Source of the DNA: UBA4720 sp038227135
Lineage (GTDB): Bacteria > Gemmatimonadota > Gemmatimonadetes > Gemmatimonadales > Gemmatimonadaceae
DNA length: 64,000 nt
Assembly: GCA_038227135.1 (NCBI GenBank)
Contig: JBBRQC010000004.1
Span: 54,609 to 118,608 of the forward strand
Reading direction: 5' to 3'
Translations under genes and position numbers: made by a program
Shown: positions 33,053 to 41,764 of the stretch, in pieces
Position numbering within the stretch: position 1 is the stretch's first letter
Layout: every line of letters begins with the position of its first letter
The notes under the pieces: model-generated
What the model saw: the letters and a program-made list of their open reading frames with translations, nothing else
Told to the model about the DNA's origin: nothing
Databases searched by the model: none

Positions 33053-34578
33053 CAGTCGCGAAGCGATTCGAGCCGCGCAGCGTGCTTCCACAAGTCAGCT
33101 GCGACGCTGTTGGGTGAGCCGGGAGCAGTCGTTGAAGCACCGGACACAGTTCGCCCGCCACGATCGCGCTCGGCCAGCATCGCTCCGGCGATGGCCGCGA
33201 CCTCCAGCATTTCATCCGAGGCGGGGCGCGCGAGCAATGAGGCGAGACGTCTCTCGAGCCACTGAACGTCGATCTCGCCCCGGCGGAATTCGTCGTCATC
33301 CATCACACGGATGTGAAAGTCACGCGAGGTTTCGACGCCGAGGATAATGAGGTCGACAAGTGCCCGCCTCATGCGCGAAATTGCCTGTTGGCGATCCGCA
33401 CCCCAGACGATGAGCTTCGCGAGCATCGGGTCGTAGTATCGAACTACCTCGCTGCCGGCCTCAATGCCGCCATCCCAGCGCACGCCCGGCCCGCTCGGGA
33501 GATGCAGATAATCGATCCGACCCGTCGATGGAAGGAAATTGTCCGAGGAATCCTCACTCGTGATACGGCACTCCATAGCCCAGCCGCGCGGCGAGATGTC
33601 CTCCTGTCGGAATGGAAGCTTCTCACCCGAGGCAATGCGAATCTGCCACTGTACGAGATCGATTCCCGTAACCAGCTCGGTAACCGGATGCTCCACCTGG
33701 AGCCGCGTGTTCATCTCCAGGAAATAGAACTCCCCATTGCCGGCAAGCAGAAACTCGCAGGTCCCCGCGTTCACGTACCCGGCAGACCGCGCCGCGCGAA
33801 CGGCGGTCTCGCCCATTTTTTTTCGCAGCGCCGGAGAGACCGCGACGCTTGGCGCTTCCTCGATCATCTTCTGGTGTCGGCGCTGCACTGAGCATTCACG
33901 CTCGCCAAGGGAGAGAACGGTCCCATGAGAATCCGCGAGGATCTGGATCTCCACGTGGCGCGGCCGGTCGACGAATTTCTCGAGGTAGACCGCGTCGTCG
34001 CCAAACGCGTTCTTCGCTTCTCTGCGGGCGGCTTCGAGGGCGGCCGCGAGTTCTTTTTGGTGCGATACGACGCGCATACCTTTGCCACCCCCGCCGGCCG
34101 CCGCCTTCAGCAGGACTGGATAGCCAAACGTGTTCGCCACCTTCGCCGCCTCCTCGGCATCTGCCAACGGCTCGGTCGTTCCAGGCACAACCGGAACTCC
34201 GTTCGCGACGGCCAGGGTCCGCGCCGCAGTCTTATTGCCCATGGCCGCGATCGCTTCGGCTGGCGGTCCAATCCAGACGAGCCCAGCGTCGCGCACCGCT
34301 CGCGCGAACCACTCGCGCTCGGACAGGAATCCATAACCGGGGTGGATCGCGTCGGCGCCAGTCAGCTTCGCCGCTTCAATGATCCTGTCGCCGCGGAGAT
34401 AGCTCTCGTTGGACGGGGCGGGACCGATTAGAACCGCTTCGTCCGCTTCTCGCACGTGAGGCGCGCGCGCGTCCGCTTCGCTGTACACCGCCACGGTGTT
34501 GATGCCTAGCGCCTGGGCGGCACGAATTACCCGCAAGGCAATTTCTCCGCGATTGGCGACTAAAATCTTGCTGAGCAA
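33052..34578 (-). CDS. biotin carboxylase subunit of acyl-CoA carboxylase
   Basis: 508 residues, TTG start at 34578 (LSKILVANRGEIALRVIRAA), with no clear ribosome site. ATP-grasp enzyme that carboxylates biotin on BCCP: GGGGKGMRVV, the AYLEKF-like VYLEKFVDRPRHVEIQ, and the metal/bicarbonate motif FLEMNTRLQVEHPVTE. Residues after about 445 form a tail of low similarity. AccC of acetyl-CoA carboxylase is about 450 residues, so this chain is a little long and closer to the alpha-type subunit without its fused biotin domain. The substrate (acetyl- or propionyl-CoA) is not decided by this subunit. Confidence 0.92.
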   Translation of the reverse strand: MLSKILVANRGEIALRVIRAAQALGINTVAVYSEADARAPHVREADEAVLIGPAPSNESYLRGDRIIEAAKLTGADAIHPGYGFLSEREWFARAVRDAGLVWIGPPAEAIAAMGNKTAARTLAVANGVPVVPGTTEPLADAEEAAKVANTFGYPVLLKAAAGGGGKGMRVVSHQKELAAALEAARREAKNAFGDDAVYLEKFVDRPRHVEIQILADSHGTVLSLGERECSVQRRHQKMIEEAPSVAVSPALRKKMGETAVRAARSAGYVNAGTCEFLLAGNGEFYFLEMNTRLQVEHPVTELVTGIDLVQWQIRIASGEKLPFRQEDISPRGWAMECRITSEDSSDNFLPSTGRIDYLHLPSGPGVRWDGGIEAGSEVVRYYDPMLAKLIVWGADRQQAISRMRRALVDLIILGVETSRDFHIRVMDDDEFRRGEIDVQWLERRLASLLARPASDEMLEVAAIAGAMLAERDRGGRTVSGASTTAPGSPNSVAADLWKHAARLESLRD

Positions 34579-34774
34579 GATCAGATTCGATCGGTCATGA
34601 GCAGGGAAGGTACGCCATACGCGCCGGCGCGCAAAAATCCGGTTTGGGCTGGCATCGTTACTGCACCTTTGGTGCGGAGATCAGCGCGCGCTGTCGAAGA
34701 GGGGCGCGCGTGGAATTGAGTTAACCAGCCGCCTTCGACGGTGTTGGCTGACGTTCCGCTGCTGGTGCGCCATA

Positions 34775-34962
34775 CCCTTCATCAAGAGCTCTGTGACCGA
34801 CATTGCCGGCGACCCAATCACCCGCGCGAAGGCGTCGGACTCGGCATTGCGATCAGCCGCGATCTCGCTGAGGCAATGGGCGGGACTCTTTCGGCGAGGA
34901 GCACGCTCGGTGAAGGAAGCGCCTTCTCCCTCACCCTTCCCGCGTCCGAACTGGATGGATAG
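34775..34962 (+). pseudogene. frameshifted C-terminal relic of a sensor histidine kinase
   Basis: The plus strand reads IPFIKSSVTDIAGDPITRA in one frame up to about 34830, then EGVGLGIAISRDLAEAMGG in the next frame, followed by TLSARSTLGEGSAFSLTLPAS and a TAG at about 34962. Joined by one missing base, this is the end of an ATPase domain: the F box, the G2 box (GVGLGIAIS) and the C-terminal strand. Nothing upstream to 34579 matches the rest of a kinase. It is the only recognisable content of the 416-base gap 34579-34994. It faces the FIST gene, a family that often pairs with such kinases. Confidence 0.72.
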
Positions 34963-34994
34963 AACCAGTCGGCCTGAGGTCGTGCTCCGGTGTC

Positions 34995-36134
34995 CTAGTC
35001 CGACTCCGAAAAGGTCGTGATGGTCATCGTCTGGTTGTGCAATTCACATGCGGCGGTCGGCGTCAGCGGTGAGATCTCCCCGTAGGAATAAAAGCCGGCG
35101 AAGTGGGCGTCCGGGCCGAATATCTCGCGCGCCGCAAGCACCTCTTCGTCCGCTCGCATCTGCAGCAACAGCTTCCGCCCGATGCAGCTCACGAGGAGAA
35201 CCAGCTCTGGATTCGTATCTCCAGCGTGTCCCGCTCTTCCCGCGGCGCCGGCAGCGGCGTGGATGAGCGTGTCCAGATCAGCCCGCATCATGCGCGCGTG
35301 CCGGCCCTCGGGCACATCCCCCGCGAACGTCACACTTCCGGATTCTTCATCAATGCCCAGGATGGTACGCACCAACCCCGGACCATTCTGACCCAGTCGG
35401 ATATTCAGCGGGTACAGGAGCCCGCTGGCCGGTAGCCCGTACGCCTTCCGCCCGAGTACTTCGCGATAGATCCCGAGCGCCGATTTGCCATCGAGCTCGT
35501 AGAGGACGTTTCCCTCGGAGCGGGTGATCCGGCGCTCCGGTCCGAACGTTTCCCAGCCACCGAGAGAGCCCATGCCGATTCTGAGCCGGTCTCCATACAG
35601 TCCAATGGCAACCAGCTGACCGGGTGCTGGGGATTCGTTCAACCCCACAAGAGTGCGCTTGAACCGCGCACCATCGGCCGCCAGTCCTCCGGTAATCGAG
35701 ACTCCCGCAGGGAGCGCGGCGGTCAAACCGGAGGCTATCGCGCTCCCGTTTACCTGTATTCCCTCTGAAAAAACCAGAACGTGGCGCAGACCTTCCGGTG
35801 CAAGCTTTTCACCGAGTCTGCTGGCAGCGGCCTCGCTATCCGAGGCCGATGAGAGTACCTCGCTCGCGGCACTCACCTCTGTCGATTTGAAGCGGATCGC
35901 CGTTGCCACCGCGGAGTCATCGAAAACGCGATTACCGGCGATCTCTCCGCCGCTCGAGCAAAACACGATCTCCGCGTCGGGATACCTGGAGCGCAGTCGG
36001 CCGGAAAAGTCCCCCGCCTCGAGAATTCCTGTATCAGCGAACGCCATGACCAGCTGCGCGTCCGGCATCGAGCTCGCGGACGAAAACGCGCTGTGCCCGT
36101 CGCCGGCTTTTACTACCGTCTGTTCGACTTCCAT
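34995..36134 (-). CDS. FIST N- and C-domain sensor protein
   Basis: 379 residues, no signal peptide or membrane helix. The FIST N domain (about 20-200; LVMAFADTGILEAGDFSGRL, IVFCSSGGEIAGNRVF, VSITGGLAADGARF) is followed by FIST C (about 215-355; ALGIYREVLG, NPELVLLVSCIGRKLLL, GFYSYGEISP). FIST domains are thought to bind small ligands such as amino acids as cytoplasmic sensory inputs to kinases. Here no intact kinase is next to it; only a frameshifted kinase tail lies beyond its 3' end. It sits between the carboxyltransferase and biotin carboxylase genes, all on one strand. Confidence 0.9.
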   Translation of the reverse strand: MEVEQTVVKAGDGHSAFSSASSMPDAQLVMAFADTGILEAGDFSGRLRSRYPDAEIVFCSSGGEIAGNRVFDDSAVATAIRFKSTEVSAASEVLSSASDSEAAASRLGEKLAPEGLRHVLVFSEGIQVNGSAIASGLTAALPAGVSITGGLAADGARFKRTLVGLNESPAPGQLVAIGLYGDRLRIGMGSLGGWETFGPERRITRSEGNVLYELDGKSALGIYREVLGRKAYGLPASGLLYPLNIRLGQNGPGLVRTILGIDEESGSVTFAGDVPEGRHARMMRADLDTLIHAAAGAAGRAGHAGDTNPELVLLVSCIGRKLLLQMRADEEVLAAREIFGPDAHFAGFYSYGEISPLTPTAACELHNQTMTITTFSESD

Positions 36135-36159
36135 TCCCGCAAGCTAGTCGCTCGCATCG

Positions 36160-37710
36160 CTAGAGAGGAATGTTGCCGTGTTTTTTCGGCGGATTCTTGT
36201 CGCGCTTAGCCTGCAGACTCTCGAGCGCCGCAATCAGCACTGGACGCGTGTCTCTGGGATCGATGATGTCGTCCAGATATCCGCGACCTGCCGCAATGTA
36301 CGGATGCGCGAACTTCTCCCTGTACTCCTCGATCTTCGCTTCCGTCGCGGCGACCTCGTCGTTGCTCTCGGCAATTTCCTTCCGAAACAATATCTCAACC
36401 GCTCCCTTCGGCCCCATCACCGCAATTTCGGCGGTTGGCCAGGCGACGTTGAAATCCCCCCGAATGTGCTTGGAGCTCATGACGTCGTACGCGCCGCCGT
36501 ACGCTTTGCGCGTAATGACCGTGAGCTTCGGCACGGTCGCCTCGCAGTAAGCATAGAGCAGTTTTGCTCCATGCTTGATGATGCCTCCGTGCTCCTGGGC
36601 GACTCCGGGCAGGAAGCCGGGCACATCTTCGAAGGTGACGAGCGGGATGTTGAACGCGTCGCAGAATCGGATGAAGCGCGCCGCCTTCAGCGACGCGTTG
36701 ATGTCGAGAACCCCCGCGAGCACAGCGGGTTGATTGGCAACCACGCCCACACTGAATCCGCCGAGGTGGGCAAACCCACAGATGATGTTCCCGGCGTACG
36801 CGCGGTGCACCTCGTAGAACTCGGAATCATCGACAACGCGCTTGATGACCTCGTGCATGTCGTAGGGCTTGTTCGCATTGTCGGGGACGACGTCCAACAG
36901 CGACTCTTCGCGCCGTTCGCGTGCGTCCGTTCCCGGCCCGCGAGGGGGGTCGGCGAGATTGTTGGACGGGATGAACCGGAAGAGATCGCGGATCTGCTGG
37001 ATGCACTCGGGCTCGGAATCACAGGCAAAGTGGGCCACACCCGACGTCGCCGAGTGCGTGTCAGCGCCCCCCAATTCCTCCATGGTAACGTCCTCGTGTG
37101 TCACGGTCTTCACGACATTCGGGCCCGTGACGAACATGTACGACGTGCCGCGGACCATGTAGATGAAATCCGTGATGGCCGGCGAGTATACCGCGCCTCC
37201 TGCGCACGGCCCGAGGATGGCCGAAATCTGCGGCACGACACCCGAGGCCAGAGTGTTGCGCAGAAATATTTCCGCGTAGCCTCCGAGCGAGACGACACCT
37301 TCCTGAATCCGGGCGCCGCCGGAATCGTTGAGTCCGACGACCGGCGCGCCGTTCCGCATCGCCAGATCCATGATCTTCACGATCTTCTCGGCGAACGACT
37401 CCGAGAGCGATCCTCCGAACACCGTGAAATCCTGCGAGAACACATAGACAAGACGGCCATCGATCTTCCCGTGACCGGTCACGACTCCATCCCCGTAGAA
37501 CTTCTGCGCCTCGAGACCGAAATCGGTCGAGCGGTGTACGACAAACCGATCCAGCTCCACGAAAGAGCCTTCATCCAGTAGGAGCTCGAGGCGCTCCCGC
37601 GCCGAAAGCTTCCCTTTCTCGTGCTGTGTCTTGAGGCGCGTCTCGCCGCCACCTTGCTCGGACTCCGCGCGGCGGCGCTCCAGAAGGTCGAGCTTCTCTC
37701 GCATGGTCAT
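36160..37710 (-). CDS. acyl-CoA carboxylase carboxyltransferase (PccB/AccD-type beta subunit)
   Basis: 516 residues, the normal length of propionyl-CoA/acetyl-CoA carboxylase beta subunits. It has both crotonase-fold halves: GAPVVGLNDSGGARIQEGV and GPCAGGAVYSPAITDFIYM in the N half, and LVTFEDVPGFLPGVAQEHGG and KAYGGAYDVMSSKHIRGD in the C half. It moves the carboxyl group from biotin to acyl-CoA. The ATG at 37710 was used (another ATG two codons on). Position-specific residues that tell propionyl from acetyl could not be judged by eye. Its partners lie downstream, split off by a FIST gene and an rRNA methylase. Confidence 0.93.
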   Translation of the reverse strand: MTMREKLDLLERRRAESEQGGGETRLKTQHEKGKLSARERLELLLDEGSFVELDRFVVHRSTDFGLEAQKFYGDGVVTGHGKIDGRLVYVFSQDFTVFGGSLSESFAEKIVKIMDLAMRNGAPVVGLNDSGGARIQEGVVSLGGYAEIFLRNTLASGVVPQISAILGPCAGGAVYSPAITDFIYMVRGTSYMFVTGPNVVKTVTHEDVTMEELGGADTHSATSGVAHFACDSEPECIQQIRDLFRFIPSNNLADPPRGPGTDARERREESLLDVVPDNANKPYDMHEVIKRVVDDSEFYEVHRAYAGNIICGFAHLGGFSVGVVANQPAVLAGVLDINASLKAARFIRFCDAFNIPLVTFEDVPGFLPGVAQEHGGIIKHGAKLLYAYCEATVPKLTVITRKAYGGAYDVMSSKHIRGDFNVAWPTAEIAVMGPKGAVEILFRKEIAESNDEVAATEAKIEEYREKFAHPYIAAGRGYLDDIIDPRDTRPVLIAALESLQAKRDKNPPKKHGNIPL

Positions 37711-37821
37711 AGACGCGAAAAGCTAACGCCCCGCGGAACGAGCATCTAGCGCCGTGGCTCTGGCGCGCTACTTATTATCGTTCAGAAACATTGATCAGCA
37801 TCAAATACACACCTGTCCAAC

Positions 37822-38271
37822 TTGACACCACCACGAAAGAGATCCCGCAAGCCGCGCAAGCGCGCGGGGCGCAGACCGACCCACCAGCACACTTCGCTCC
37901 CGACGAGCCGCAACGCGTACATGGAGACGCGCCAGTGGCTGCTCGACCAGCACGGCCCCGTGTGTGCCTATTGCGAGCGCCGCGTCAGCGCAAAGGCGAT
38001 CACCATGGATCATGTGACGCCGAGAAAGGGGAAGACTGCATACGACCGCAGGGACAACCTCGTACTCGCATGCCCGGCCTGCAATGCGCTCAAGGCCGAC
38101 CAGCCCTTCCTCGCTTTTCTACTGGGTCGCAGGACTCGTGCGGCGAGTCTTCTTCGGTACGGTGGTCACCTGAGTCCGATGCTGCTCGAGCTTGCTAAAG
38201 AGATTGCCGGTCCGGAAGCGGCGGCACGCGCAGCTCGGCTCGCGGATCCGGATTACCCGTATCTCGACTAG
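37822..38271 (+). CDS. HNH endonuclease family protein
   Basis: 149 residues from a TTG at 37822 (an ATG at 37921 would keep the whole HNH domain). The N-terminus is very basic (PRKRSRKPRKRAGRR). HNH core: first Cys pair CAYC, then the catalytic TMDHVTPRKGK, an Asn in RRDNLVLACPACNAL that brings the second Cys pair. The C-terminal helical part ends PDYPYLD. Single HNH genes of this type often have no known target. It is one of only two plus-strand genes and its last 77 bases overlap the 3' end of the topoisomerase gene tail to tail. A 111-base gap separates it from the divergent carboxyltransferase gene. Confidence 0.85.
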   Translation: MTPPRKRSRKPRKRAGRRPTHQHTSLPTSRNAYMETRQWLLDQHGPVCAYCERRVSAKAITMDHVTPRKGKTAYDRRDNLVLACPACNALKADQPFLAFLLGRRTRAASLLRYGGHLSPMLLELAKEIAGPEAAARAARLADPDYPYLD

Positions 38272-39328
38272 GAGTCCGTCGACCCCCGGTCTTTTCCACT
38301 TTCAGCCTGTCCTTGATGAAGTCGAGCACGTCCTTCTCGTGCCGACGAAGCGCCGGACCGCGCGGCTTGCGTGCACTCCACTTGCGCTCGGGGAGTGGCG
38401 GAAGAACTGAGCCCTCCAGGTACGCCTCGATGAGCGCGGGGTGAATGTAGTACTTCCGGCAGACGCTTCTCGTGTTGCCCAATCGCTTCGCGGTCAGGTC
38501 TACCGCCGCAATGATGTTTCGGTCAGCCTCGCGCTTGGTCTTGGCCGGCCCCGTTTGTCGGAGGGCCTCGGCTGCCAACATCGTTCCGGCCCAGGTACGG
38601 AAGTCCTTCGCCGAGATGTCGCGTCCCGTGATGTCCTGCAGGTACGCGTTGACGTCCTCCGCCTGGACGGTTTGCCGCTTTCCGTCGTCGTCCAGGTACT
38701 TGAAGAGCTCCTCTCCGCGCAGCTCCTGGCAACGTTGGACGATGCGGGCGATACGCTTATCGGTTACGGCGACCGCATGCTGGATCCCGCTCTTGCCGCG
38801 AAACTCGAAGCGCATTTCGGATCCGACGACCGCAACGTGTCTGCGCCGGAACGTGGTGAGTCCATACGACTTGTTCGCCTTGGCGTATTCATCGGAGCCG
38901 ATGCGAATGAGCGTGGTCTCGAGAAGCCACACCACGGTAGCCATGATCTTCTCCCGCGTGAAGCCGGGAAGCTCGATGTCGCTCTCCACCCGCTCGCGGA
39001 TCTTCCATAGCACGTCGCTCAGCTCGAACATGCGCTCGAACTTGGTCCCGTCGCGATGCTTCCGGAAACCGGGATGATATCGATACTGCTTACGCCCCCG
39101 GCCATCGCGCGCAGTGACCTGAAGGTGTCCGTCCTCGTGCGGGCAGATCCAGACATCGGTCCACGCGGGTGGTATCACCAGCGAGCGGAATCGCTGCAGC
39201 TGCTCGGGCGCGCGAAGCGCCTGGCCGTCGGGATCGATGTATCTGAACCCGCGCCCGTTGCGTTCCCGGCGAATTCCCGGCATCGCATCGTTGACGTATC
39301 GGAGTCCCGCGGCAGCTGCGGTCTCCAT
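38195..39328 (-). CDS. DNA topoisomerase IB (poxvirus/eukaryote-like)
   Basis: 377 residues from an ATG at 39328 (METAAAAGLRYVNDAMPGIR), the usual N-terminus; longer starts to 39499 are possible. Relaxes supercoils by transient 3'-phosphotyrosyl cleavage. The N-terminal domain has RNGRGFRYIDPDG and IPPAWTDVWICP; the catalytic domain has LLETTLIRIGSDEYAKANK, YGLTTFRRRH, KDFRTWAGTM and the tyrosine site VCRKYYIHPALIEAY. A basic tail of about 40 residues follows the core and is encoded partly opposite the HNH gene. Bacterial TopIB is scattered and often in host-adapted or soil phyla; transfer is possible but not visible here. Confidence 0.92.
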   Translation of the reverse strand: METAAAAGLRYVNDAMPGIRRERNGRGFRYIDPDGQALRAPEQLQRFRSLVIPPAWTDVWICPHEDGHLQVTARDGRGRKQYRYHPGFRKHRDGTKFERMFELSDVLWKIRERVESDIELPGFTREKIMATVVWLLETTLIRIGSDEYAKANKSYGLTTFRRRHVAVVGSEMRFEFRGKSGIQHAVAVTDKRIARIVQRCQELRGEELFKYLDDDGKRQTVQAEDVNAYLQDITGRDISAKDFRTWAGTMLAAEALRQTGPAKTKREADRNIIAAVDLTAKRLGNTRSVCRKYYIHPALIEAYLEGSVLPPLPERKWSARKPRGPALRRHEKDVLDFIKDRLKVEKTGGRRTPSRDTGNPDPRAELRVPPLPDRQSL

Positions 39329-39595
39329 ATACTCGTGAGAAACGGACTGTCCCAGCTTTCCTCCTCCACAACACGAACGCTTTGTGATCACGCCTCCGGC
39401 CGCGGGCCTGAGAGGCGGGGCGTCGTGTATGGACGCTAGAGCCGCGTCCCGGCAACGAGTTTTGCGCCCGGAAAAACCGTCCGCTTCGGATAGGGGCACT
39501 CGCCGGACTCGGAAGACGTTTTTCGATGGCTATCCGAGAGAATTCCCGGACGAAAAGGAGGCGGCGTCGCTGCCAGCGCGCGAGGGCGGTCGGAC

Positions 39596-41698
39596 CTAGG
39601 TCACGCTCGGAAGCGTAAAATAAAACGTGCTGCCGAGCCCCACCTGACTTTCGACCCAGATTCGTCCGTGGTGCGCTTCCACGATCCCTTTGGCAATCGC
39701 GAGTCCGAGTCCGATTCCGCGACGGTCTGACGATTTCGCCTGCCAGAAGCGGCCAAAGATGTGCGGCACCTGCTCGGGTGGAATCCCGGGGCCGGAATCT
39801 GTCACAGCGAACCGCACCTCCGCGTCGAGGAGGTCGGCGGCAACCGTTATCGTGCCCTGTCGCGGAGTGAATTTCACCGCGTTGCCCACCAGATTCGACA
39901 ACACCTGCTGAATCCTAGCCGCGTCGGCGAGGACCGCTGGCAGGTTCGCCGCCACGCTCGGCTCCATCTCGATCGAGTTCCCCGAAGCGAGCGGGCGCAG
40001 CATGTCGATCGTGTCGTTCACGAGAACGTCGGGTGATTCGGCTTTCACGTCCATCGTGAGGTGTCCGCTCTCCATTCGCTTCACGTCGAGCAGATCCTGT
40101 ATCATTCGATTCATCCTGTCCGCGGCGCGGCGCACTATCTCCTGCTGCCTGCGCTCCTGGGTCCGCTCTACCGGCGTCATCTCGAGCATCAGACTGACGG
40201 CCATTGTCACGGTATTGAGCGGGTTTCGAAGGTCGTGCGCGACGACCGCGAGAACATCATCGCGCGCTCGCGTCGCCTGCTCCGCCTGGTGAAACAGTCT
40301 CGCGTGCTCGACTACAACCGCCGCCCTCCGAGCAACGTCGGCGGCGAGGAAAAGATCCGCTTCGTCGTAGACCCGACCAGAGCCGGAAGTCACCAGAGTC
40401 AGCGCTCCAATCGGCCTACCCGAATCGACCAGCGGCACGCAGATCAGGGAGCGTGGGCCGAGAGCCTCCACGGTCCTGGCCTGCGATGGCTCGGCGAACG
40501 CCGCGCGGATGAATTCAAGAGTTACCTCGGCCTCCAGCACTGGCTGCCCCGTCGACATGACGCGGATAAGAGGATGGCTCGCGGTCAACGCGCCCCGCGG
40601 AAACGTGGCCACTTCCCTGATCAGCATCGACTTGGTCGGATCTACGTGCGCCTCACCTATTCTCTCGAAGCTGTCGTCCCCGACGAGAATGTCGAGCGCG
40701 CAGTAATCCGCGAGAGTCGGCACTGCCAGCCGCACTAGCGCGGCGAGGGTCGTTTGATAGTCGAACGACGAGCTGAGCACCCTGCTCGCCTCCGCCAGCA
40801 GAGCGGTGCGCTTTTGCGAGTTCTCGGCCTCGGCCCGTGCTGCCTGCTCCCGCTCGAGCGCCCGTCCCTGCTCTTCAGCGCGGCGCCGCGCGGTGACATC
40901 GCGAAAGCTCCAGACACGCCCGACGGCGACGTTGTCTACGCGTTGCGGCTGCGAGTAACGCTCGAAGATTCTCCCGTCCTTCAGCTCCAGAACATCGTAG
41001 CTCGCGACCTCGGGGTGGTCGTACAGGTCGCGGACCTTCGCCATGAAATCGTCGGGATGCTTGAGGTTGGAAACAGCCGCGTTGATGGCTGCTTCGTCGT
41101 CCCCCGAAGCGAAGATCTCAGGCGAAACGCCCCACATGTCGGCCATTTTCTGGTTGAAGCTGAGAATCTTCCCGTTGACATCGACCACGAGAATGCCATC
41201 GGCCGTTGACTCGAGCGTGGCGCGCAGCAACGAGAAAGTCCTGCTCGCTTCGTGCTGCGCCTGGCGACGTTCGGTGATGTCGTCGATGAACGCGACCAGG
41301 TAAAGCGGGTCGCCGTTGCTCGATCGCACTACGGAAACAGTCAGGTGGACCCAGATAACGTCGCCGTTTCGGCGGACGTAGCGCTTTTCCATCTTGTCTT
41401 CGGCCAGCTCACCCGAGCGAATGCGGTCGATGAATTCGCGCGTGGCCGGAACGTCCTCGGGATGAGTCAGGTCCGCGACCTTCAGCTGGAGGATTTCGTC
41501 GCGGGAGTAGCCGGTGATCCCGCAATAACGCTGATTGACCGAAATCCATTCCTCTTCGAGCGTCATATGGGCGATGCCGATCGCCGCCTGCTCGAACGTG
41601 GCGAGAAGGAGATGGCCGGGGCCGCCCAGGGGGACGGCGTATTCAGCCGTCCAGCCGGGAACGGCGGACGAGGGCGCGAGCGTCACGGATTCGTCCAT
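39596..41698 (-). CDS. PAS-PAS-GAF sensor histidine kinase
   Basis: 700 residues from an ATG at 41698 (a GTG at 41716 is as likely). Cytoplasmic: no membrane helix is seen. PAS 1 is at about 30-150 (FEQAAIGIAHMTLEEEWISV, CGITGYSRDEIL), PAS 2 at about 160-280 (ADGILVVDVNGKILSFN), GAF at about 305-470 (RSLICVPLVDSGRPIGALTL), then HisKA with phosphoacceptor His in VVAHDLRNPLNTV. The ATPase has NLVGNAVKFTPRQG, DSGPGIPPEQ and GIGLGLAIAKGIVEAHHG. No receiver domain is attached and no response regulator lies next to it. The stop is 267 bases from the topoisomerase start; that gap holds no gene I can support. Confidence 0.92.
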   Translation of the reverse strand: MDESVTLAPSSAVPGWTAEYAVPLGGPGHLLLATFEQAAIGIAHMTLEEEWISVNQRYCGITGYSRDEILQLKVADLTHPEDVPATREFIDRIRSGELAEDKMEKRYVRRNGDVIWVHLTVSVVRSSNGDPLYLVAFIDDITERRQAQHEASRTFSLLRATLESTADGILVVDVNGKILSFNQKMADMWGVSPEIFASGDDEAAINAAVSNLKHPDDFMAKVRDLYDHPEVASYDVLELKDGRIFERYSQPQRVDNVAVGRVWSFRDVTARRRAEEQGRALEREQAARAEAENSQKRTALLAEASRVLSSSFDYQTTLAALVRLAVPTLADYCALDILVGDDSFERIGEAHVDPTKSMLIREVATFPRGALTASHPLIRVMSTGQPVLEAEVTLEFIRAAFAEPSQARTVEALGPRSLICVPLVDSGRPIGALTLVTSGSGRVYDEADLFLAADVARRAAVVVEHARLFHQAEQATRARDDVLAVVAHDLRNPLNTVTMAVSLMLEMTPVERTQERRQQEIVRRAADRMNRMIQDLLDVKRMESGHLTMDVKAESPDVLVNDTIDMLRPLASGNSIEMEPSVAANLPAVLADAARIQQVLSNLVGNAVKFTPRQGTITVAADLLDAEVRFAVTDSGPGIPPEQVPHIFGRFWQAKSSDRRGIGLGLAIAKGIVEAHHGRIWVESQVGLGSTFYFTLPSVT

Positions 41699-41764
41699 GG
41701 ACGTTGGGCGAGGCACGACTTAATGTGGCACTGTTGCGGTCTCCGGAACAGACGATTCTGCGCC

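Noticed and set aside
34741..34962. 73-residue plus-strand protein
   Set aside because: Only its second half matches the kinase family and the matching upstream part is in another frame, so it is called a relic, not a gene.
37711..37821. Promoter for the carboxyltransferase (GATAAT with TTGATG)
   Set aside because: The spacer is 19 bases and the match weak; recorded only as possible.
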